A DNA stretch of 64,000 nucleotides. Source: Polytrichum commune. Taxonomy: Eukaryota; Streptophyta; Polytrichopsida; Polytrichales; Polytrichaceae. Within the stretch, counting starts at the first letter, position 1. The number at the start of each line of letters is the position of its first letter. Below, one piece after another: positions 55,554 to 64,000 of this stretch. A program made the position numbers and the translations under genes. Location: contig OX485806.1 of assembly GCA_950295325.1 (NCBI GenBank), forward strand, positions 17,236,001-17,300,000, read 5' to 3'. The notes under the pieces are model-generated. The model searched no databases and had not been told where the DNA came from. It saw nothing but the letters and a program-made list of their open reading frames with translations.

Positions 55554-57228
55554 TGTGAGCCCAAAAGGGTGCCCACATTTAGTCTTAGACCCTTGAAACG
55601 TTAGTTGATGCACTTTGAAGTAGCATGTTACTTCACAAAAATATAAAAAGAGTGAAATGTTAGTCTTAGAAGTACCATGTTGTAAGAGGCTAGGATGTGA
55701 GTTGTTATTGTGTTTTTACCTTCGGAAGGATTTGAGTGAATGAGGATAGGTAAGGAGAACTTGGATTGAGTAGTTAGTGAGTAGGCTAGTACAAATGGAT
55801 GGAGACAACCAAAGTGACTCAAGAGGCAAGTGCATTCGAATTGGGATGAATGGAGGATCACATGGAGCGCACAAGTGGACCACCTCATCATGGCCACTTA
55901 ATGGGGAAGGCCCAAGGAAGAATGCAAGGTGGAGGATAAGCAAATTCTCAAAGCACCAATCAAATCACGAGTTAAGCATCGTGGTTTGAATTAAGTGGTG
56001 AGCGACGATTTGGGAAAGTAAGGGGAGAAAGTTATGGCGGCGGAAAGCGAAGGAGGCTAAATTTGGGTTGAAGCATCCCAAGTTTGGTAAAGTGTGGTAG
56101 GTAGAAAGCCAAGGCTAGTTAAATGTTCGAATTAGGATCCTTGTTGATCATTTGAGGGAGGAAGGCTTAGAAGATAGGATTGGCGCCTACTAAGTAGGAG
56201 GAAATCTCAAGGGCTTATCGTGAGCCTTGAGGGTGCTCACCCCCTCAAGCTTACTATATAATCCCTCATTCTTCCCTCACTCATCCTCTCTTTCCTTTGT
56301 GCTCCAAGGCACCCCACGAGTTATAAGTGTGGGTGTGGGAAGCCATATTGGAGCACATGTGTGTGCTTAGTTTTTAGTTTGAGAGCCAAGGCTTGTTAGC
56401 CTTGAAGAGGGCTTGACCTCTTGGTAGAATTAGTGTTGACGTGAAGGATTTTAAAGTTAATTCATGATTCCAATTTGTGGTACTTTAAGTTCATGTTTTG
56501 AATACACGTGGTTGCAAGTTCCATGTTTAAGAGTTGAGCACTTGATGTTGTGATGAGTGCAAAAATATACTTGTGTGGATTAGTTAGTCTTAGTGAAGTT
56601 AGGAAATTCTCTCTCCCCCTCTCCTCTCTAGGATTTTAGGATTTTAGGATTAGAGAAGAATTGTGTGATTAGAAAGGGGTTGTTAGTAGAATTAGGGAAA
56701 TTAGGTAGGAAGATTAGTTAAGGGTTTGAATAATTAGTGAGGTAGTTGGGGATTACAACTACAAAGTTGTGGGTTCATGAAGGAGCTGGGTTTATGAAGG
56801 AGCTGGGTTTATGAAGGAGCTAGGTTTATGTAATTAGAAAGTAAAGAGATGGGTTCATGAAGGAGCTTAGTAGATAGCCTACCTAATTAGCTCATAGACA
56901 AGTAGTTAGTTACATTATGCTAGTTAGTGTTATGTGTGGCTTTCACAAGTAAATGTATTTGAGATTGACTATAGAGAATAGTGTTTTTTTTAACACTTGC
57001 ATCCTCTCTTTAAAAATAAACCACGTGCACAACTTAATGGAGAATGTGGAGCACTCTCGCGATGACAAGACAAAGGAAGCAAAGACCAAAGTTAAATCCA
57101 AGACCACTTGAAGGGTGAACCTTGCACTATGGACTCATCCAAGTCCAAATCCAATACCGCGGAGGAATGTGAGCCCAAACCCACTACTCGGACTACGGAC
57201 GCTTAAGGGTGGGGGGTTTGGCCTCACA
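55554..57228 (+). repeat. 3' LTR
   Basis: 1675 bp, identical to the 5' LTR except for A at 56061. It follows the pol stop after only 61 bp. The expected purine tract is not adjacent: the last bases before it are GGTCGCCAATTA. Candidate AATAAA is at 57015-57020. Confidence 0.95.
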
Positions 57229-57233
57229 GTCTG

Positions 57234-57785
57234 GAGGCTACAATTTGATCCTCTTCTCCGCGATAGAATTCAAATGTAAGGGCCAGTTCATATGGGGTCC
57301 CAAGTTTAACGTCTCACTTATGTTAGCAAGTCCCAACATGGAGGCAAAGTCCCAACTTTTAAGCCTCATAAACCATTAAAATATGGTCTATATTCATTAA
57401 AGTTAGGTCTTGATTATTCTATGCAAAAGAAATAGAAAAAGATGTGCGGGACTTATGTTGAGAGTTGGATCTAGCTTTTTGCTCAACCAAACTCTCAACA
57501 CAAGTTCCAAGCCTCACCTCCAAAATCGTGAGGTGTGAATGAGCATCTTCGTACCTAGGTAAAATTGCTTTAATATCAATATAGTTTAGAATGTATTGAT
57601 GCAAACAATAAGCCAATTGTAGAAAGATTTTTTTCACCTTGGGAAACCCATGAAAATATAAATATATTTAACTAGTATCATAATTTTGATACCATGAGTA
57701 AGTTCTTTTATATCATTACTAATATTGATAATGGAAACCATGCATTCACCTATACACCAATCCAACATTGGTACATACATGTTTT
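57234..57785. other. Gene-free stretch
   Basis: Right flank of the retrotransposon. AT-rich, no gene or repeat recognised. Confidence 0.5.
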
Positions 57786-57976
57786 ACCCACACTTAATGG
57801 TGGGCATAATCAACAAACAACTCCCATCAATATGGGGCACTTTTATGTTCGCTTTTAGCCAACAAACATTTGAATCTTGTTTGCGACACATGCAATTGTT
57901 GGCTAAAAGCAAACGTAAGAGTGCCCCATACTGGTGGGGAGTCGTCCGCTTGCCATGCCCACCGATAAGTGTGGGC
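57786..57976. mobile_element. Foldback element with ~90-bp arms
   Basis: A 191-bp inverted repeat. The left arm begins ACCCACACTTAATGGTGGGC; the right arm on the reverse strand begins GCCCACACTTATCGGTGGGC. Shared blocks include TATGGGGCACT and GCTTTTAGCCAACAA near the centre. The outer CCCACACTTA matches the ends of the 14887 and 42947 elements, but the interior differs. Confidence 0.65.
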
Positions 57977-59528
57977 ATGGCTACAAATGGACTGGATGGT
58001 GGCAGAGATGGGTGTTTTTCTACTACTAGTGAAGTTGTGTCGAACAGAGAAATAATATTTGCAGAAGAAATCACGTTGGGATTGAAGTCTCATCCTCAAG
58101 TTTAATCTCTCCCCACAAGAGTACCTTAATACTTAAACAAACATAGTTAGGGAGCACATACCATAACATTATTTAGCTGAGTTTGTATGCTAGGTGAGTC
58201 TAGGAATAAGCCAGATTCTATTCAGAACACTTGGTAGAATAGAATTGTACTCTTTATTCTCACAACAAAACATCACACTGACAAATTCAAGTTGAAAAAC
58301 TTGGGTGAAACAGTGTTACCAATATGATTAGATTGGAATGACTGATAGCAGTTGAATAATGGTATGACACTCACGGATCGCATAGTGCAGGGATGCATGA
58401 TTTCCTATTAAGTTATTAGCGAAGTCTGGAAGAGGAAAATATCCGTATCTGCACAAAAGAATCAAGTTGGATCTAAGGTGGCCTGGACTAGAGTGGCGGC
58501 CACAACTTGTGAACGTGTATGATAGTAGTAATAAGATACTCTGTGCAACTTACAGCCTTGTTTTTCTGCAACCGTGCCTGACTCCCATGCTGCCATCAAA
58601 TCCTTGGACGCCAAGGAACAGATGGAGTAGTACTTAACTGAAATGGCTTTTGGAATGCAGCGAAGATGGACAAGCGGGAGTGCATCTATATATAATGGGA
58701 CACGCTTGGGGTTCTAACATATATAGAGATTGGATAACAAACCCAAACTTACATGAGCACGTTAGAGTTATCTTTGAAAAGATGGGAGCAATTCATTATG
58801 CGCTTGGGAGGTGTGTTTGTTGAGAGCTATTTTGTTCCAACAAATGTTTCATATATGAGGGAAGCTAGGACATAGGCAGTGAGCAATGAACGGTAACGTA
58901 TTAGTGGTAATATATGGGCAATGAGTGGTAACATATAAGTGGTAATATATGAGCAATGATGATAGCGTGATGTTCGCATGCATCACGTTGTCATCATTAT
59001 GATTATTGTCATTATTGCAATGTTGACTTTGTGTTATTTCATAGTGTTACATGCTACATTGATTCTCTTTGATCACGCATCCATATTCATACTACATAAC
59101 TCTTTAATATCACGTGCATTTTAGTTGCCACAAGGGTGATATTGCAAAGTTTAGAGTGTATATGCCTTGAAGCTGACTGGAGAAAATCGTATTTTATTAG
59201 TGCGATAAGGGCCTAACCACATGATAAGCACCAAGTCAATAGTTATTGACTAGGAACTCGCCTATGAACTTGTGAAGACGCTTGTCTTTTCGGACACCCA
59301 ACACCACACGACCTGAAGGCTTTTCGCCTATGTGGTTGCGCTTTTTGAATTGCAACCTCCTTTTCCAGGCACTTCCCCTTCAAGCTACCGCAAGAGTCGC
59401 ATGTGCCACTTTAGATGACAACTCGTTCAACAACGACTTCAATTTCCAGTTATGTGGTGGTCGTTAAAAAACCCTCAACCAAGCACGGCATAGAGGTGTG
59501 AGTCACTACCGCCCATGTGATTAGGCCC
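57977..59528. other. Gene-free stretch with a short repeat and hairpin
   Basis: No gene. Two ~35-bp tandem units (GCAATGARYGGTAACRTA-like, about 58880-58950) precede an imperfect palindrome ATGATGATAGCGTGATG / CATCACGTTGTCATCAT with an 8-base loop at about 58957-58998. The remainder is unassigned. Confidence 0.45.
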
Positions 59529-59531
59529 TAA

Positions 59532-60025
59532 GGGCCACTTCACACACGAGATTGAGAACCCATGACCATCACACTTCAAACACTCTCATTGGTGGAAAGT
59601 GCGGAGCCAGTCCAAAGGTTGCTTCACACTACACTTGAGGGACCAACGGAGTAAGTGAATGCAAGATGGATGTAAAGTCTACATGGATTCCTCCATGGCA
59701 TCGAATGGATCATGTCTCATGGTCACTTGGACTATTTTCAAAAATCACCTCTTGGAGGTAGGCCTAACACAAAACCAAGAGACCACGGCACTCCGAACAC
59801 TCACGACCGTTGGCTTTACTCTATTTTAACATGCGTGAAGACCCACATGAATAAACATACATCGAAATAGCAATTGGTCGAGGGCCTGATTACATATGAA
59901 CTTCACACGACACTTGAGGGTCCATGACCACGCTACATGATTTGGGACGGCCTTTGGACACTCACTTTCTTTTGGGCTCTCACAATTTCATGGTCACGGC
60001 TCTTGGCTCGTGTGTGAAGTGGCCC
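59532..60025. mobile_element. Tourist-like MITE (GGGCCACTTC family)
   Basis: A 494-bp full-length copy from GGGCCACTTCACACACGAG to CTCGTGTGTGAAGTGGCCC, flanked by TAA at 59529-59531 and 60026-60028. Orientation as in the right arm of the 4452-5519 dimer. The clean TSD makes this the best reference copy for the family. Confidence 0.85.
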
Positions 60026-60028
60026 TAA

Positions 60029-60090
60029 TTAAGTTATGACTCACGTACGAGAAGAAGAAGAAGCAACACAAGAAGCTGGGAAGCAGCGGC

Positions 60091-60125
<35 letters not shown>

Positions 60126-60883
60126 TGTAGTATGTAGTATGTAGTATGTAGGGGCTGGCCTGCATTATAACTTATCATTGCCAGATCCCCGACCAAGGCT
60201 CCAGGCCTCCATTTGCAATGGGCCGAAAGTGCATCCAGTCATACAACTTCTTATGTCTCATTGGCAAGACAAGGCAAGGTGAGGCAGCAGTCGCATCATG
60301 TTCTCGAGTTCATTCATTCAGTAGGCGTATAAAAGGCTGGTGGCAGGGTCCACCTCAGCTTCGGCTCTTGACTTGTTATACACAAGGCCAGCAATTGTCG
60401 AACGCCAGGCGGGATGTGCACACATTCCTTGGCTCCCCTCCATTGCTGACATGGCCGCCAGGTGGGCTGACCTGGCACATATCCATTGCTAACATGCTCA
60501 CCACTGCCACCTTCATCATTGTGCTCCCCTCCTGCAGTCGGCATATGAGAGGGAGTTGTCGCATATGAGCGTGCGTATCTCTCCATCTCAACCTTCTAGC
60601 TAGAGAGGGTAAATTATTACGTTGAGAAATCGAATGTTGAAGTCACATCCAAAATTCGAATTAATGTTTTCTTCTTACAGAATTTTAAATAAGTCATATG
60701 TTGGTGCATTCTAACCCCTTCAATTGAATCTTATATATCGATCTAACCATAAATGTACACAGTTAGTGCTTAAATTGAAGGACTTATTAGCGCCATCTGC
60801 CTTAGGGCATAGAAAACCACGACAGACTGAGGGTTGATGTGGTTTCACCAAATCACAATCATTCGCCCATCCTCAAGTACCCA
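60029..60883. other. Gene-free stretch with AGT microsatellite
   Basis: An AGT run at 60091-60125 is followed by three TATGTAG units. The region 60180-60590 is less AT-rich and open for 116 codons on the plus strand (60218-60568), but shows no recognisable domain. No other feature. Confidence 0.4.
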
Positions 60884-60886
60884 TAA

Positions 60887-61384
60887 GGGCCACTTCATAC
60901 ACGAGACTGAGAGCCTGTGAACATTACACTTCAAGCACTCTCATTGGTGGAAAAGGTGGAGCCGGTCCAAGTTCGCTTCCCACTACGCTTGAGGGACCAA
61001 TGGAGTATGTGAATGCAAGATGGATGTAAAGTCTACATGGGTTTTTACATGGCATGAAATGGATCATGTTTCATGGTCACTTGGACTATTTTCAAAAACC
61101 ACCTTTTGGAGGTAGGCCTAACACAAAATCGAGAGACCATGGCACTCCGAACGTTCACAATTGTTGGTTTATTTTATTTTATCATGTGTGACGACCCGCA
61201 TGAATAGAAATTCATTGAAATAGCATTTGGTTGAGGGCCTAGTCACTTATGGCTTCACACTACACTTGAGGATTTGTAACCACACTACATGATTTTGGAG
61301 GTGTCTTGGACGGCCTTTGGGCACTCTCTTTTGGGCTCTCACAATTTCACGGTCATGGCTCTTGGCTTGTGTGTGAAGTGGCCC
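60887..61384. mobile_element. Tourist-like MITE (GGGCCACTTC family)
   Basis: A 498-bp full-length copy, GGGCCACTTCATACACGAG to TTGTGTGTGAAGTGGCCC, flanked by TAA at 60884-60886 and 61385-61387. Same orientation as 59532-60025. Confidence 0.85.
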
Positions 61385-61489
61385 TAAGTTATTTGGAATC
61401 TTGACAACCTTCATATTGTACCTATGAACCTAAAGCCTGGAAGTGCAAAACGATATTGGTAGCACCAGTAGGAATTTGGTTGAGAGAAT

Positions 61490-61828
61490 TACTTGGTGGT
61501 GTTTGTTTGTCATGGAATTTGCCCTGCATTCTGTCATGAAATTTGTTATGTTGGAAAAAATATTAAAAAAATCATGGCCTCTCAAATATTTGCGTCATGC
61601 CCACCTCTTGGAGGTGGGCTTGACAAGAATTCCGGGAGACCATGAAATTTATCCACAATCCGCCATGTAGGACTCCATTGTAGACTTTTTATCCATGAAG
61701 TCTTCTTTGGGCCTTTAGGCCTTCACCTTCGTGTGTGAAGTGAACTTGGACGGTCTCCACCCTTTCGACCAATGGCAGCTCTTAGATTGCAATGGTCACG
61801 GGCCTTCAGTCTTGTGTGTGAAGTGGCT
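61490..61828. mobile_element. Decayed Tourist-like MITE remnant
   Basis: The right part matches the family in the 4452-4950 orientation (CCCACCTCTTGGAGGTGGGC, CCATGTAGGACTCCATTGTAGAC, CTTCAGTCTTGTGTGTGAAG), ending in a mutated GTGGCTTTA. The left end is not recognisable. Older than the neighbouring full-length copies. Confidence 0.55.
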
Positions 61829-61859
61829 TTAGTGCGTGTGGTTCTCATTCCCAAAACAC

Positions 61860-62640
61860 CCACTATGTAGCCAAGTCTCAAAGTTAGTACGGGCCAAATT
61901 TTATATTGAGTGATACTAAATTCATGAATACATGCTTATTTACCGTATATTTCAAGAAAATTAGTGCGTGCCCTAAAGTGCTTGTAGAGTGATAAAATAA
62001 AAAAATCATATGCAAACACGTGCTTGTTACACTAAATATACTTGTTAGTGAGGGTGGTACTATTCAAGTCACACGCACAATCTAGCCAAATCTCAAAGTT
62101 ACGGAGGGCTAAACTTGCTATTGAGTGACATAAATTTGTGACTATAGTAAATTGTATGCTCATTTACCATAGGTTTCAAGAAAACTCGTGCATGCTTGTG
62201 ATTAGTGTGCACCACATGCTTGTCAGTGAATAGTGCCAAGTGCGGATACATGTAGTGATTGGTGCCAAGAGCCGGTACTTTCGTGCCAAGTGCTAATACT
62301 TTCATGCCAAGTGCCGAGATGAACAATGCTTCCTAGTCTTAGATCTAAAGTCTTTTGGTGACACTAATTCATAGCATGAAGGAATTTAATATCACCTTCA
62401 CTAATTTCCCACACTCACTAATTGGTATATTTAGTGTAGTGAATAGTGCCCAAATGAATAGTGCTGATACCTTCAATGAATAATGTCGCTATGAATAGTA
62501 TTTTCAGTGAACAATGCCAAGATGAAAAGGGATTCCTAGATCTTTTGACGACATTGCTTTCATAATGTAAAGAAATTTAGTATCACCTTCACTAATTTCC
62601 CACACGCTCTACTAATCCTCCCTCCCTCACTAATTGGGAG
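61860..62640. repeat. Dispersed repeat with internal duplications
   Basis: Related to 43150-43460. The segment starting CCAARTCTCAAAGTTA occurs at about 61871 and 62090. The segment GAACAATGCTTCCTAG ... CTTCACTAATTTCCCACAC occurs at about 62324-62415 and again, diverged, at about 62503-62605. GTATATTTAGTGTAGTG at 62426-62442 recalls the CTACACTAAAT MITE ends. Non-coding. Confidence 0.5.
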
Positions 62641-63053
62641 AAGGAGGGTAGGATAGGGACAAGGGTGAAGAGGCGGCCACTGTGTGATCCAAGTACTGCA
62701 TGCGAGTGCTGGTTATTGAGATTTGCAACTTCAGCTACTTCCCCAGTAGTCCCAGCTCCTGAGGTAACTTAGTACTTGTCGTGCTGCTGGAAGCTTGCAC
62801 ACACACACCAAAGATGGACCTTAATTACGGTTTCCATGGCTTCACAGTACTGGCCCAAAGCCCAATTAGTATCTAAGCTAAACTTGCTTTTACTAATTCC
62901 AAAGTACTGGCATGCTCTCTGAAAAGGCCAACTAAAGTTACAGTGATTAGGGTCAAATCTACAAGCATGACACTTTGTTACCCCCACGGTTGGTTTATCT
63001 AATTTCCAAAGAGAGAATCTGCTCAATTTGGCCTTTCGCTTCAACCATATTAA

Positions 63054-63552
63054 GGGCCACTTCAAACACGAGCCAAGAGCCATGACCATGTAATTGTGAG
63101 AGCCCAAAATAGAGTGTCTAAAGGCCGTCCCAAGACACTTCCAAATCATGAAGTGTGCTCACGGATCCTCAAGTGTATTGTGAAGGTCATATGTGACCGA
63201 GCCCTCAACCGAATGCTATTTCAATGCATTTCTATTCATGCGGGTCCTCATCCATGAGAAAATAGAGTGAATCAACAGTTGTGAGTGTTCGGAGTGCCAT
63301 GGTCTCCTGGTTTTGTGTTAGGCCTACCTTCAACATGTGGTTTTTGAAAATAATCCAAGTGACCATGAAACATGATCCATTCGATGCCATATAGAAATCC
63401 ATGTAGACTTTACATCCACCTTGCATTCACATACTCCATTGGTCCCTCAAGCGTAGTGTGAAGCAAACTTGGACCGAGTCTGCGTTTTCCACCAATGAGA
63501 GTGCTTGAAGTGTGATGGTCATGGGCTCTCAGTCTCGTGTGTGAAGTAGCCC
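63054..63552. mobile_element. Tourist-like MITE (GGGCCACTTC family)
   Basis: A 499-bp full-length copy from GGGCCACTTCAAACACGAG to CTCGTGTGTGAAGTAGCCC, flanked by TAA at 63051-63053 and 63553-63555. Orientation as 44418-44921. Confidence 0.85.
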
Positions 63553-63751
63553 TAAATGAGATTTATTTTTTAATTATACATGATAGTGATCTTGATTTGA
63601 CTTCCAAGTTCCACCACATGTGTTTCTTGTTGGGTCCCTATTGAAACTTCATTAATAGCACTGGGACCCACATCCCATGCCAAAGAAATTGAGAAAAAGG
63701 AAATCAAAATAAATTGAAAAGGGCTCGCATCACGAGATAGCGAAAAACAAG

Positions 63752-63973
63752 TACACTAAATACTATATTTAGTGTCACTTACTCTATGGAATTACACAAT
63801 GCTATTTATGTTTATTATATATATCATGTTTTACCCAAAAAATGTTAAATTGGTTGTCTGGACATTATAGAACATCAACAACTTTACTTGGTAAGAAATT
63901 ACATCACTAATAAGAATATATAGCATTTGTGAAAATCCAAATAGTAAGTGACACTAAATATCATTTTAGTGTA
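63752..63973. mobile_element. MITE with TACACTAAAT termini (copy 7)
   Basis: A 222-bp element from TACACTAAATACTATATTTA to ATCATTTTAGTGTA. The interior matches the split copy at 44407-45115. Both ends carry the self-complementary CACTAAATA/TATTTAGTG block and a GTCACTTACT / AGTAAGTGAC inner repeat. Confidence 0.7.
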
Positions 63974-64000
63974 GATTCTCCAAGTCCAATGGTGCAAGTG

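Larger units (their letters stand above)
46668..57228 (+). mobile_element. Complete Ty3/gypsy LTR retrotransposon
   Basis: A 10,561-bp element. The LTRs (46668-48342 and 55554-57228) are both 1675 bp, begin TGTGAG and end CTCACA, and differ at one position (G47175 against A56061) by eye. The 5-bp target duplication GTCTG lies at 46663-46667 and 57229-57233. The order gag, protease, reverse transcriptase, RNase H, integrase is that of Ty3/gypsy (Metaviridae). No chromodomain and no envelope-like frame, so it is a non-chromovirus, probably of the OTA (Ogre/Tat/Athila) side; the protease motif D-G-G-S-S fits Tat-like elements. One frame break in reverse transcriptase means this copy would not make a standard full pol protein. 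Confidence 0.95.

Noticed and set aside
60218-60568. 116-residue protein gene
   Set aside because: No recognisable motif, overlapped by equally long frames on the opposite strand; not supportable as a gene.

Overview
The window looks like intergenic DNA from a large plant nuclear genome. It has one clear host gene (a single-exon plant-type MAPKKK), plant-type Ty3/gypsy and PIF/Harbinger elements, and AT-rich non-coding DNA crowded with MITEs, microsatellites and long G/C homopolymers. The exact lineage cannot be read from the sequence. A LINE with an unusual C-terminus for flowering plants leaves non-angiosperm land plants possible.

Layout. 1-10 kb: microsatellites and small inverted-repeat elements, including a 1.07-kb inverted pair of Tourist-like MITEs (4452-5519). 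10-11.6 kb: a 5'-truncated LINE on the minus strand. 11.6-29.9 kb: mostly featureless AT-rich sequence with relics of a PIF/Harbinger transposase (18.5-19.1 kb) and its Myb-like partner (26.5 kb), and a three-copy repeat with an inverted pair (28.1-29.1 kb). 30.0-31.8 kb: the MAPKKK gene on the plus strand. 32.8-34.35 kb: a second copy of the same LINE. 35.8-38.1 kb: a 2.3-kb element with terminal inverted repeats and a TAA target-site duplication, carrying four ~350-bp tandem repeats, each with a ~50-bp palindrome. 38.6-46.6 kb: sparse sequence with several foldback elements and a MITE inserted into another MITE. 46668-57228: a structurally complete, very young Ty3/gypsy LTR retrotransposon (two 1675-bp LTRs with one mismatch, TSD GTCTG). 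57.2-64 kb: more Tourist-like MITEs and related repeats.

How the parts relate. The main theme is non-autonomous PIF/Harbinger-type DNA elements: three unrelated TIR families share 3-bp TAA/TTA duplications, and decayed transposase and Myb-like coding fragments lie in the same window. One transposase fragment sits just inside an end that also occurs in the abundant MITE family, a candidate parent-offspring link. The gypsy element is nearly intact but has a one-base frame break in a nine-A run inside reverse transcriptase, an in-frame TGA before gag, and no purine tract next to its 3' LTR. The MAPKKK is the only gene with a plausible host function. All calls come from reading the sequence by eye; no database search was run.
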